30,084 bases of DNA from JBMZCV01 sp049613665. GTDB lineage: Bacteria; Bacteroidota; Bacteroidia; Chitinophagales; UBA2359. The DNA lies in the NCBI GenBank assembly GCA_049613665.1, contig JBMZCV010000050.1, forward strand, positions 1-30,084, written 5' to 3'. Below the pieces are notes generated by a model. It saw only the letters and a list, made by a program, of their open reading frames with translations. It did not search any database and was not told the origin of the DNA. Shown one piece after another: positions 1 to 8,894 of the stretch; the first letter of the stretch is position 1; each line of letters begins with the position of its first letter. Position numbers and translations under genes: made by a program.

Positions 1-189
1 ACCCCTAAAGCAGCATTTTTCCTACTCAAAGCTACATTTTGCACCCCTAAAGCAGTATTTTTCCTACTCAAAGCAACATTTTGCACCCTTAAAGCAGTAT
101 TTTTCCTACTCAAAGCTAGAATTTGCACCCCTAAAGTAGCAATTTACACCCTCAAAGCTCCAATTTACATCTCTAAAGCTCCAACTTTT
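1..189. repeat. Nine-copy 21-bp tandem repeat at window edge
   Basis: Nine consecutive 21-bp units share the core CTAAAGC or CTCAAAGC followed by a T-rich stretch. Odd units begin ACCCCTAAAG and even units CTACTCAAAG in the first six copies, so the higher-order period is 42 bp there. The last three units are more diverged. On the plus strand frame 1 stays open from base 1 to a TAG at 190-192, reading as degenerate heptapeptides such as TPKAAFF and LLKATFC. It may be the 3' end of a repeat protein whose start lies outside the window, or a non-coding minisatellite that happens to have no stop. The minus strand frames contain stops. Confidence 0.85.
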
Positions 190-223
190 TAGTTAGTTGT
201 ATTTTTCATTTAGCTTTTTATTT

Positions 224-410
224 ATCAACAGTTCGGATATTTATACATTTTTTTATCAAAGGTTTAAACATACTATTTTTTTTAGGCTAAGGCGGCCAAT
301 ATTTGCAAATTTAATGGCCTTTTGAACTAAAAAATAGTATGTTTCTCTTGCTAAAAGGTGTTTTTTTTATTCAACTGAAAATTGTTATAAAAAATGTCCG
401 AACCATTGAT
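224..410. repeat. MITE-like element with 19-bp inverted ends
   Basis: The outer arms 224-242 and 392-410 are inverted repeats matching at 16 of 19 positions, centred on GTTCGGA. Inside, 266-344 forms a long imperfect hairpin whose outer 16 bp (AAACATACTATTTTTT and its complement) pair perfectly. The stretch 251-344 recurs in inverse orientation at 9591-9684 with the same length of 94 bp. There is no coding capacity, so this looks like a non-autonomous element. I could not define a clear target-site duplication. Confidence 0.7.
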
Positions 411-460
411 TTATCAGACATAAAATAAAAATCAAAACTAACATAATAGCAAAGCAATAA

Positions 461-492
461 TTTATTTATCTTTAGAAGTTTTGCTACTTTTG
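461..492 (+). promoter_or_regulatory. Possible Bacteroidota-type promoter of hsdM
   Basis: TACTTTTG at 485-492 fits the TAnnTTTG -7 consensus of the Bacteroidota housekeeping sigma factor. TTTA at 461-464 lies 20 bp upstream in place of the -33 TTTG. Transcription would begin near 499, about 40 bases before the hsdM start. In AT-rich DNA such matches arise by chance. Confidence 0.35.
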
Positions 493-540
493 AGATTTCA
501 AAATTATTAGTCATTAAATAAGCTATTTAGCAGTATTAAA

Positions 541-3285
541 ATGCAAAGCACAAAAATAACATTACAACAACTAGAGGAATTTCTTTTTAAGGCGGCCGAT
601 ATTTTGAGGGGAAGTATAGAAGCCTCCGAATACAAGGAATATATTTTTGGAATGTTGTTTCTGAAAAGGCTATCAGACCAATTTGATGTAGAAAGGGAAA
701 AAATAAAAGAACATTATCATTATTTGCCAATAGAAATGATAAACGAATTGCTAGAAGATAAACATTCGTATGGCAATACTTTTTTTGTACCAAAAGATGC
801 ACGTTGGGAATTGATAAATCACTTTACTACAAATATAGGTGAACAGCTCAATATGGCTTTGGCTCAAATAGAAGAGCAAAATGGCACATTGAAAAGTGTG
901 CTGAAAGACAATATTAATTTTAATATTAAAAAAAGTGGAAAGCGAGTTATCAATGACTCAAAAGCAAAACAATTGATAGAGCATTTTGGGCAGTATAAAT
1001 TAACGAATAATAATTTTGAATTTCCAGACTTATTAGGTGCTGCTTATGAGTATCTCATTAAATATTTTGCGGATAGTGCTGGCCAAAAAGGTGGCGAGTT
1101 TTACACCCCTTCGCAAGTAGTGCGTTTGCTAGTGCAACTTCTCAAACCGCAAGAGGGACATCATGTATATGACCCAACTTGTGGCTCTGGCGGTATGCTC
1201 ATTCAATCGTTTCAGTATGTGGAAGAGCAAGGAAGAGACCCTCAAAGATTATTATTGTTTGGCCAAGACAATAAAGCACCTGTTTGGGCAATATGCAAAA
1301 TGAATATGATACTGCACGAGGTAATAGATGCCGATATAAAACTCGGCGACACGATTACAAACCCTTTGCATAAAATAGGAGGAAGGGTAGCAAGTTTTTC
1401 TGTGAATAAAGTAGATGGAAAACCAAAATTTTTTTTTTTAGATAAAGTAGAGGGAAGTTTAAAAACTTTTGACCGTATTCTTGCCAATCCTCCTTTTTCG
1501 CAAAATTATATCAGAAAAGATATTGAACTTTCATATCGTTTTAGCTATGGCTTTACGCCTGAAAATGGCAAAAAAGCCGATTTGATGTTTTTGCAACATA
1601 TGATAGCTTCCTTAAATCCCAATGGTATGCTCGCTACTATATTGCCACATGGCATATTGTTTCGTGGTGGCGTAGAGGGAAGTATCAGAGAAAAAATAGT
1701 GAAAAGTAACTACATAGAGGCTATTATCGCTTTGCCGCAATCTTTGTTTTATGGCACAAGTATTCCTGCCTGTGTTTTGGTGATGAACAAAAACAAAAAC
1801 GATAGGCTGCGAAACAAAATTTTGTTTATCAATGCCGATGCTGAATATGGCGAAGGCAAAGCCCAAAATTATTTGAGACCAGAAGATATTGAAAAAATAG
1901 ATACGGTTTTTACGGAAAAAAGAGAAATCGCCAAATACGCTCGCCTAGTAGATTTGAGCGAAATAAAAGAAAACGAATATAACCTAAACATACGCCGATA
2001 TGTAGATAATACGCCTGCTCCCGAAGCCGAAGATGTAAAGGCTCATCTTGTCGGTGGTGTGCCTATCGTAGAAGTTGCTAGTAAGAAAAACATTTACCAA
2101 AAGTTTAATATGCCTTTGGCTTTGCTCTTTGAGCCTAAAGATGAAATTTACTACAACTTTAAAAGCCTGCTGACAGAACGAAAAGACATCAAGCAAGCCA
2201 TAGAAAACAACAAAGCCGTAAAAGAAAAAATTAATAGCATTTCGGCAAGTATGAGCGAATGGTGGCTAGTGGCAAAGTCGGCTTTTTCCGATTTGAACAA
2301 ACAAAATATTCCGTTAGTAAGACGTGAGTTGTTGCTACACCTAAAAAGTCATTTCTTGCCCTTGGCCGTCTTCAATGAGTTTCAGGTAGCAGGCATTTTT
2401 GTCAATTGGTGGCAAGATATTTATTATGATTTGAAAACCATAGCTGCGGCTGGCTGGCAATCGCATCTTATTCCAGACGACTATATCAAAAATCATTTTT
2501 TCAAAGCACAACTACAAGCTTTAGAAAATTTGGAAACAAAAATTGCGGAAGCCGACAACACGCTCAACGAGGCTATTGAACAAACAGATATAGACCCGCC
2601 TACTGATGATGAGGGCAACGAAAAAAAGGTGACGGCAAAATATATTATTGATACCTTTAAAAGTGAAGGCATCGAACTGCTAAAAGATTATGTAGGCTGG
2701 GATAAAGTGAAATCGCCTACCATAAAACAACAAAAAAAGCTACTGCTAGACATAAGCGACAGAGAAAGAAACGAAGTGCAAAGCCTTTTGGACAAGTCGC
2801 ACAAGATAGATGCTTTGAGCAAGCGGCTAAAAGCATTGAAAAGCCAGCTAAAAGCTGATATGATATATCTCAACAATTTGGTAGATGCCAAAAAATATGG
2901 CTACGATGGCTTATTGATGCGTATTGATAAGATTGTGGAACGGAAAGAAAAGGATAAAAAGAAAGCTACAACGGCCAACAAAAAGAAAAGCATAGAGAAA
3001 CAAATAGCGGCTTTAAACAAGAAAAAAAGTCAAATAAACGAATGGCTAAAAGTGGCAGGCGGACAGATAACAGACGATGAATGTCAGATGCTTATCTTGC
3101 TCAAACATCACGATAAAATACAGACGCAACTAGAACGCTACCTAAACCGTGAGAAGCAAAGCCTAATTGCTGTCTTCAACTCGCTTTGGGATAAATATAA
3201 GGTGAGCCGAAACGAACTAGAAGTAGAACGAAATAAGGTGATGAATACTTTAAATGATTTTCTTAAACAGCTAAATTATTTGTAG
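541..3285 (+). CDS. hsdM: Type I restriction-modification DNA methyltransferase subunit HsdM
   Basis: N6-adenine methyltransferase subunit, which with HsdS forms the modification enzyme and with HsdR the restriction complex. Residues 8-150 resemble the helical HsdM N-terminal domain. The AdoMet-binding motif DPTCGSGGML lies at 211-220 and the catalytic NPPF at 316-319, preceded by the family signature GQKGGEFYTPSQVV at 181-194. The recognisable HsdM part ends near residue 495. The protein then continues for about 420 residues of charged, helical and probably coiled-coil sequence (914 aa against about 500 for classical HsdM), as in some long HsdM variants. A run of eleven T lies inside the gene at 1429-1439, between the two catalytic motifs. 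The gene starts the operon, and hsdS follows after 4 bases. Confidence 0.95.
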   Translation: MQSTKITLQQLEEFLFKAADILRGSIEASEYKEYIFGMLFLKRLSDQFDVEREKIKEHYHYLPIEMINELLEDKHSYGNTFFVPKDARWELINHFTTNIGEQLNMALAQIEEQNGTLKSVLKDNINFNIKKSGKRVINDSKAKQLIEHFGQYKLTNNNFEFPDLLGAAYEYLIKYFADSAGQKGGEFYTPSQVVRLLVQLLKPQEGHHVYDPTCGSGGMLIQSFQYVEEQGRDPQRLLLFGQDNKAPVWAICKMNMILHEVIDADIKLGDTITNPLHKIGGRVASFSVNKVDGKPKFFFLDKVEGSLKTFDRILANPPFSQNYIRKDIELSYRFSYGFTPENGKKADLMFLQHMIASLNPNGMLATILPHGILFRGGVEGSIREKIVKSNYIEAIIALPQSLFYGTSIPACVLVMNKNKNDRLRNKILFINADAEYGEGKAQNYLRPEDIEKIDTVFTEKREIAKYARLVDLSEIKENEYNLNIRRYVDNTPAPEAEDVKAHLVGGVPIVEVASKKNIYQKFNMPLALLFEPKDEIYYNFKSLLTERKDIKQAIENNKAVKEKINSISASMSEWWLVAKSAFSDLNKQNIPLVRRELLLHLKSHFLPLAVFNEFQVAGIFVNWWQDIYYDLKTIAAAGWQSHLIPDDYIKNHFFKAQLQALENLETKIAEADNTLNEAIEQTDIDPPTDDEGNEKKVTAKYIIDTFKSEGIELLKDYVGWDKVKSPTIKQQKKLLLDISDRERNEVQSLLDKSHKIDALSKRLKALKSQLKADMIYLNNLVDAKKYGYDGLLMRIDKIVERKEKDKKKATTANKKKSIEKQIAALNKKKSQINEWLKVAGGQITDDECQMLILLKHHDKIQTQLERYLNREKQSLIAVFNSLWDKYKVSRNELEVERNKVMNTLNDFLKQLNYL

Positions 3286-3289
3286 GATT

Positions 3290-4546
3290 ATGAAAAAAGC
3301 AATTAAATCATTTGCAAAAGTTAGGCGTGGAGCATCTCCAAGACCGATTAGTGACTCAAAATATTTTGGTGGGGAAGTTGGTTGGATAAGAATTTCAGAT
3401 GTGACAAAATCAAATAAATTTTTAAATAAAACAGTTCAATATCTTTCTGCTTTAGGAGAAACTAAAAGCGTTCGTGTAGATAAGGGAGATTTAATAATGT
3501 CTATCTGTGGAACAATAGGAAGACCAATCATTATTAATATTCCTGCCTGTATTCATGATGGTTTTGTTCAATTCTATGATATAAAAAATACCGACAATGA
3601 GTTTTTATATTACAGTTTACAGTTTGCTGAAAATGACTTAAAAAATCATGGACAATCAGGAACTCAAGTTAATTTAAATACTACAATAGTTGGAAATTAC
3701 AAAATTTTTTATCCTAATAAGCGTACACAAACTCAAATAGCCAAGATACTTAGCACGATAGACACAGCGATAGAGCAAACAAAGGCATTGATAGCGAAAC
3801 ATGAGCGTATCAAAACAGGCTTGATGCAGGACTTACTGACGAAAGGCATAGACGAAGCAGGCAATATTCGCAGTGAGCAAACGCATGAGTTTAAGGATAG
3901 TCCGCTAGGTAGAATACCAAAGGAGTGGGAAGTGAAGAAGCTTAAAAGAATATGTAATGTTTTAGTATCAAATGTAGATAAAAAAAGTATTGCTAGTCAA
4001 GATAAAATAAGACTTTGTAATTATATGGATGTCTATTCAAATGAATATATTTATGAGAAAACAGACTATATGGAAGCTACTGCTAGTAAAAATCAAATTA
4101 AAAACTTTAGATTGCGAAAAGAAGATGTTATAATTACCAAGGATTCAGAAACGCCTAATGATATTGCTGTTCCTGCTGTATCAATGTTTGATTTCAAAGA
4201 TTTAATATGTGGTTATCATCTTGCTATTTTAAGACCGAATACTAAAAAAATCAAAGGTGTTTTTTTAATGAATCAATTATTACTTAAAAGTGTAAACAAA
4301 CATTTTTCAAAGTTGGCTAATGGTTCAACAAGATTTGGTTTAACTTTAGGTGTTATTTATACTGCACCAATACCTTTTCCTAAAAATTTAGAAGAGCAAA
4401 TAAATATAATAAACATCGTAAAAAATAAAGACAATGCCATCAGAGCTTTAAAAGCTGAATTATCGAAGCTTTTAGGATTAAAGCGAGGCATGATGTCGGA
4501 TTTATTGACAGGCAAGGTATCGGTAGTTTCGTTGTTGTCGGAGTAG
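3290..4546 (+). CDS. hsdS: Type I restriction system specificity subunit HsdS
   Basis: Supplies DNA target recognition for the HsdM and HsdR subunits. The 418-aa protein has the usual two-halves layout: target recognition domain 1 at about residues 1-145, a central helical spacer at about 145-190 (QIAKILSTIDTAIEQTKAL), target recognition domain 2 at about 205-360, and a second helical spacer at about 365-410 ending in LKRGMMSDLLTGKV. The paired spacer ends (GLMQDLLTKG and GMMSDLLTGK) are the expected internal repeat. The linker PLGRIPKEWEVKKL before the second recognition domain is typical. The two recognition domains are AT-rich relative to the spacers, consistent with domain exchange. The target sequence cannot be read from the protein. 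Confidence 0.95.
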   Translation: MKKAIKSFAKVRRGASPRPISDSKYFGGEVGWIRISDVTKSNKFLNKTVQYLSALGETKSVRVDKGDLIMSICGTIGRPIIINIPACIHDGFVQFYDIKNTDNEFLYYSLQFAENDLKNHGQSGTQVNLNTTIVGNYKIFYPNKRTQTQIAKILSTIDTAIEQTKALIAKHERIKTGLMQDLLTKGIDEAGNIRSEQTHEFKDSPLGRIPKEWEVKKLKRICNVLVSNVDKKSIASQDKIRLCNYMDVYSNEYIYEKTDYMEATASKNQIKNFRLRKEDVIITKDSETPNDIAVPAVSMFDFKDLICGYHLAILRPNTKKIKGVFLMNQLLLKSVNKHFSKLANGSTRFGLTLGVIYTAPIPFPKNLEEQINIINIVKNKDNAIRALKAELSKLLGLKRGMMSDLLTGKVSVVSLLSE

Positions 4547-4596
4547 TATTTCAAGTATTATTTTAGCATAAAAAACCAAAAAAAAGCTACCCCCTT

Positions 4597-4732
4597 TTTG
4601 TCATTACGAACATTTTAAACGTAGTGAAAAAATGTGAAGTAATCCAGAGCGACAAGCGGTAGAAAAGTAGTTAAACGATATTTTGTTGGTTTCGGTATGG
4701 TGTAGATTGCTTCGCAAGCTCGCAAAGACAAA
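4597..4732. repeat. Interspersed palindromic repeat between hsdS and hsdR
   Basis: The ends TTTGTCATTACGAAC (4597-4611) and GCTCGCAAAGACAAA (4718-4732) are inverted repeats matching at 11 of 15 positions. The interior has the familiar pieces GAAGTAATCC and AGATTGCTTCGCAAGCTCGC. From memory this is a diverged member of the widespread GTCATTGCGAGC...GCAATCC interspersed repeat of bacteria. It lies in the 250-bp gap of the hsd operon, so hsdR may not be co-transcribed in the usual tight way, or the repeat may form an RNA hairpin in the operon message. Confidence 0.7.
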
Positions 4733-4804
4733 AGCAGGCTTTTCAACAACAAGAAAGGAAAAATAACTATTTGCCCATAAAAACATTTATAAAAATTGAG
4801 AATC

Positions 4805-7800
4805 ATGACAAAAAGCCAAAAACACGGTAAGCACGAAAAGGAGTTTGTAGAAGAACCATTGTTGGCACAGCTCGAAGACTTGGGCTGGACAGTTATTCGT
4901 GCTAGTGGCATAGGCGATGCAGGCACACAATATGCACACGACACTTTCCGTGAAAACTTTAGCGAGGTAATACTAAAGCCAAAGCTACAAGAAGCCCTAC
5001 AAACGATAAATCCTTTTTTGGAAACCGACCAGATAACCGAAGTCATTGAGGAACTTACGAAAGCAACAGGCAATACGCTTTTGGAAAACAACCAAACGAT
5101 ATTAGCAAAGCTATTGGAAAACACTAGCGTTTCGGAAAACAGACAGACGCAAGCAAAGTCGCCTACTGTTCGCTATATAGATTTTAAAAACCTATCGAAC
5201 AACAATTTTTATGCGGTTTCGCAGCTCAAAGTCCGCATACTCGGCACCGACCGACATTTTTATCCAGACATTACGCTTTTTGTCAATGGCTTGCCGCTAG
5301 TAGTGATAGAATGTAAATCGTCAAAATCCAATTTGCCGATAGACTCTGCTATCAAAGACTTATTGGTATATAGCGAACAGCGACAACACGGCACAGGCGG
5401 CAATAAAGAACTTTTTTATTACAATCAGATATTGGTAGCTACTTGTCGGCACGATGCAAGTTTCGGCACGATTACGTCACGAAACAAAAAACATTATTAT
5501 CGTTGGGCAGACCCTTACCCTTTGAGCCTAGACGATTTGGTTAAGAAAGGCGACAAATCACTGCCCAACGACCAAGAGCGATTGGTAGCAGGTATGTTTG
5601 CCAAACGCAATTTGCTAGATATATTGCGTTCTTACGTTTTGTTTCACAGCGAAAGCGACAAGACTATAAAAATAGTAGGCCGCTATCAACAGTTTAGAGC
5701 GGTAAAAAAAGTAATCAAAAATTTAAAGCAAGGCCAAACGCCCAACGAACGAAGCGGCATTATTTGGCATACGCAAGGTTCTGGCAAGTCTTTGACAATG
5801 ATGTTTTTGGTGCGAGAAATGAAACGAGACAAAGCGTTAAAGGAATGGAAAGTTGTATTTGTGACAGACCGCACCAACTTAGAAAAGCAACTGGCTGCCA
5901 CTAGCAAAGCGATAGGCTACAATGTGAAAACTGCCAAAAACATCAAGCAGCTTTGGGAATATCTGCCCACCCAATCGTCAGATATTATTATGGCCATGAT
6001 ACACAAGTTTCAGGAAAGAGAGCAGGTAGAAACGGCCATTATTGACGATTTGAACACCAGCGACCGCATTTTAGTGATGACAGACGAAGCACATCGCTCT
6101 CAATATTCCTTATTGAAAGCGAACTTAAACAAAGCTTTGCCTCATGCCACTCATTTAGGTTTTACAGGCACACCGATAGAGAAGACCGAAAAAGAATTTG
6201 GCGAATACATAGACAAATACACTATGCGGCAAGCCATTGAAGACGGCGTAACTTTAGAGATAATTTATGAAGGCAGAGCACACAAAGCAAAAGTAATAGA
6301 TAAGGAAGAGCTAAAAGGCAAGTTTATAAACTTGTTTGCAGACTATACGCCCGAAGAGTTGAGCAAAGTGATAGGCCGCTACACCAAAAAAGCCTATCAA
6401 GAAGCATGGCCAACTATCAATGATAAAGCTAAAGATATGGTAAAACATTATAGCGAGCAGGTTTTTCCAAACGGCTTCAAGGCTCAAATAGTAGCCTCTT
6501 CTCGTGAAGCAGCTTTCCGCTACAAAACAGCGATAGACAAAGCGATAGTAGCAAGAGTAAACGAACTCAAAAAAAGCAATCCTTATCGTATAGATATATC
6601 GCTTTTGAGCGAGTTGGAAACAGATGTAATTATTTCGAGTGCAGGCAAGCAAGATGAATCTTATCTAGTACCTTATACCAATTCGACACAGCACGAAAGC
6701 AGTATAGCACGTTTTAAGTTGGGTTTCGACAAAAAAGGTAAGGCTGGCAATGGCAAACTAGGCATATTGATAGTAAACAATATGCTTCTGACAGGTTTTG
6801 ATGCACCTATTGAGCAGGTGATGTATCTCGATAAAGTGGTGAGAGCACAAAATTTGTTGCAAGCGATAGCCAGAGTAAACCGAGTAGGTTCGCCACACAA
6901 GGAAAAAGGTTTTGTAGTAGATTATGTAGGTGTGGGGCATCATCTCAAAAAAGCTTTAGAGACTTATGATGCGAAAGACCAGCAGGAAATTATAGATACT
7001 TTGGGCAATCCAGATGAGGAATATAACAAGCTCAAACAGACACACGAAAAGCTAGTTTGTTTTTTTGAAGATAAAAAGATAGATTTTCGTGATGCTTCTC
7101 ACGATGGCGACGACTTGTTGATTGATTTTTTCTATGATGAAGCCAATCGTTTTGATTTTATTTTGCTTTTCAAAAATTTCAAAAAAGCATTTGACATCGT
7201 GTTGCCTAAAGCTAGAGCTTTAGAATTTTTGAATGACTTTAAAAGATTCGTAGAAATAAAGTTTTTGATAAAACGCTTTACGAATGACGAAACCATAGAT
7301 TTATCCGATTTATCTAAAAAATTGCGTGCTATCACCGAAGAGCATTTAGAATCAAAAGGAATAGATTTCAAAGTGCCAGCATTGTCTATCTTGGACGAGA
7401 AGTTTATGGAGGAGGTAAAAAAACGCAAACGGAATAAAGCGAAAGCTGCTACGATTGAACACGCCATCAGAAGTTATGTAACGCAACATTTTGATGAAGA
7501 CCCTGTATTGTATCAGGAATTTCTTGATGTCTTAGAAAAAATATTAAAAGACTTTGCCGTAAATTGGGACAATGTTTTTGAGCAACTCAAAAAGCTATTG
7601 GATAAACTAAAAGCTCAAGGCCAAGAAAAAACTTATGGATTGAATCGCAAAAAGCAAATGCCTTTTTTCCGTTATTACAAGCAAATATTGTTTGATACAA
7701 AAGATTTGACCGAAGACCAAATAGGTGATTTAGTAAACTTGACACAGCACACAACGGCACTTTTGGCAAGAGAATTGAGCTTATCAGGCTTTTGGGAAAG

Positions 7801-7963
7801 TTCACGCATAAATGCACAAAGCCGTTTGAAAGGCGAATTACAAAAACTATTGTTGGCTAAAGAATTTTATCATTTACCCAATATATTTTCAAAACGAAAT
7901 GAATTAATTTCTAGGATAATGGAGACGGCCAAAAAACTAAATGATACGATACTTTATGCTTAG
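4805..7963 (+). CDS. hsdR: Type I restriction endonuclease subunit HsdR
   Basis: ATP-dependent translocase and nuclease subunit of the type I complex. Numbered from the ATG at 4805 (1052 aa), the PD-(D/E)xK nuclease core shows the Asp of YPDITLF near 155 and ECK near 169-171. The motor domain follows with Walker A QGSGKS near 324-329, the DEAH box in MTDEAHRSQ near 427-430, GFTGTPI as motif III, and the later helicase motifs LLTGFDAP and QAIARVNR. The C-terminal third is helical, as expected for the part that contacts the methyltransferase. A TTG at 4796 is in frame, but the ATG three codons later gives MTKSQKHGKHEKEF and I prefer it. All catalytic motifs are intact, so restriction is probably active. 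The end overlaps the next gene by 23 bases. Confidence 0.95.
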   Translation: MTKSQKHGKHEKEFVEEPLLAQLEDLGWTVIRASGIGDAGTQYAHDTFRENFSEVILKPKLQEALQTINPFLETDQITEVIEELTKATGNTLLENNQTILAKLLENTSVSENRQTQAKSPTVRYIDFKNLSNNNFYAVSQLKVRILGTDRHFYPDITLFVNGLPLVVIECKSSKSNLPIDSAIKDLLVYSEQRQHGTGGNKELFYYNQILVATCRHDASFGTITSRNKKHYYRWADPYPLSLDDLVKKGDKSLPNDQERLVAGMFAKRNLLDILRSYVLFHSESDKTIKIVGRYQQFRAVKKVIKNLKQGQTPNERSGIIWHTQGSGKSLTMMFLVREMKRDKALKEWKVVFVTDRTNLEKQLAATSKAIGYNVKTAKNIKQLWEYLPTQSSDIIMAMIHKFQEREQVETAIIDDLNTSDRILVMTDEAHRSQYSLLKANLNKALPHATHLGFTGTPIEKTEKEFGEYIDKYTMRQAIEDGVTLEIIYEGRAHKAKVIDKEELKGKFINLFADYTPEELSKVIGRYTKKAYQEAWPTINDKAKDMVKHYSEQVFPNGFKAQIVASSREAAFRYKTAIDKAIVARVNELKKSNPYRIDISLLSELETDVIISSAGKQDESYLVPYTNSTQHESSIARFKLGFDKKGKAGNGKLGILIVNNMLLTGFDAPIEQVMYLDKVVRAQNLLQAIARVNRVGSPHKEKGFVVDYVGVGHHLKKALETYDAKDQQEIIDTLGNPDEEYNKLKQTHEKLVCFFEDKKIDFRDASHDGDDLLIDFFYDEANRFDFILLFKNFKKAFDIVLPKARALEFLNDFKRFVEIKFLIKRFTNDETIDLSDLSKKLRAITEEHLESKGIDFKVPALSILDEKFMEEVKKRKRNKAKAATIEHAIRSYVTQHFDEDPVLYQEFLDVLEKILKDFAVNWDNVFEQLKKLLDKLKAQGQEKTYGLNRKKQMPFFRYYKQILFDTKDLTEDQIGDLVNLTQHTTALLARELSLSGFWESSRINAQSRLKGELQKLLLAKEFYHLPNIFSKRNELISRIMETAKKLNDTILYA

Positions 7964-8630
7964 TTTCAATTATACAACTAGATTTTCTGCAAGGCGAAAA
8001 ACTATGGGTTTGTCGGTAGAACGAGACAAATCCATAGTAGTGTATGCACCAATAGGAACAGATGAAAAAGAAATTGCTACATTTGTAGAGCAAAAAAAGT
8101 TTTGGCTGTATCAAAAATTATATCATACACGCAAGCTATCAGCAGCTTTGCCACAAACGCCTTTCAAAACAGGCAAGGCAATAGTTTATTTAGGACAAAA
8201 CTATATTTTAGAAGTAGTTAATCAAAACATAAAAGGTATTTCATACCATGAAAATCGCTTTTACATCAGTGAGCAAAATAGAGAGCAAGGGCAAATATTG
8301 CTAAATGAATGGTATAGACAAAAAGCAGAGGAAGTATTATTGTCAAGAGCAAAGGAATTGGCTCATCGTATGGGCGTTAGACCTAAAAACATAACTATTC
8401 GTGATTTGAAACATAGTTGGGGAAGTTGTACGCCAAATAATCGTATTAGCTTCAATTGGAAACTTATCAAAGCACCACATTATGTTATTGATTATGTCAT
8501 TGTTCACGAATTAGCCCATTTATTAGAATTGAATCATACGCCAGATTTTTGGATTATCGTAAGTATTCAGCAACCACGATATAAAGAGGCTAAAAAGTGG
8601 TTGCAAGATAATGGGGAAAAGATTTTTTAA
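7941..8630 (+). CDS. YgjP/WLM-type zinc metallopeptidase
   Basis: Predicted metal-dependent peptidase of the YgjP-like (DUF45/SprT-WLM) group, 229 aa, the usual size. The zinc motif HELAH is at 189-193 with a third ligand His at 199 (LNHTPDFW). The preceding WGSCTPNNRISFNWKL at 160-175 is the family signature, and the N-terminal RRKTMGLSVERD at 19-30 is also typical. The gene begins inside the 3' end of hsdR (23-base overlap), so the two are translationally coupled. An ATG at 7956 is an alternative start that still overlaps hsdR. Metallopeptidases of this type are often found beside type I restriction genes. Their role there is not established, and control of HsdR level is only a guess. Confidence 0.88.
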   Translation: MIRYFMLSFNYTTRFSARRKTMGLSVERDKSIVVYAPIGTDEKEIATFVEQKKFWLYQKLYHTRKLSAALPQTPFKTGKAIVYLGQNYILEVVNQNIKGISYHENRFYISEQNREQGQILLNEWYRQKAEEVLLSRAKELAHRMGVRPKNITIRDLKHSWGSCTPNNRISFNWKLIKAPHYVIDYVIVHELAHLLELNHTPDFWIIVSIQQPRYKEAKKWLQDNGEKIF

Positions 8631-8665
8631 TCTAAGTATAAATTTTTAGAACGGAAATTGAGGAT

Positions 8666-8893
8666 ATGATGCCAGAGTTGGCAAAATTAGAAAGAGGGGA
8701 AGCTTATGTTTTGGTAGGTAATAAAATGGTGGTAGCTGAATTGTGTAAGCAGGCTGTTTTAGCGAAGAAAATAGAAAGCTTACAAGGCGAAAACAATGTT
8801 ACTTTAAATGTAAAAGATTTGCCAAGTGGCACTTATTTCTTAAAAATGGAAAACGGTTTTGAAAATACCGTACAGAAATTTATGGTTTGGTAA
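8666..8893 (+). pseudogene. T9SS sorting-domain remnant (75-aa fragment)
   Basis: A short reading frame whose last 35 residues (from GENNVTLNVKDLPSGTYFL to QKFMVW) have the form of a type A T9SS C-terminal sorting domain. Such domains occur at the end of large secreted proteins, so a 75-aa protein without a signal peptide cannot be a normal substrate. The first 25-30 residues (from PELAKLERGEAYVLVGNKM) do not match a sorting domain and I do not recognise them. The frame thus looks like a fusion of two gene remnants, left between the restriction operon and the terminator. It might still be translated, as it begins 36 bases after the metallopeptidase gene. Confidence 0.65.
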
Positions 8894-8894
8894 C

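Noticed and set aside
1..189. CRISPR array at the left edge
   Set aside because: The units are directly adjacent 21-mers with no unique spacers between them, so it is a plain tandem repeat.
4615..5124. A 169-codon minus-strand frame between hsdS and hsdR
   Set aside because: It overlaps the start of hsdR and the interspersed repeat and has no recognisable protein features.
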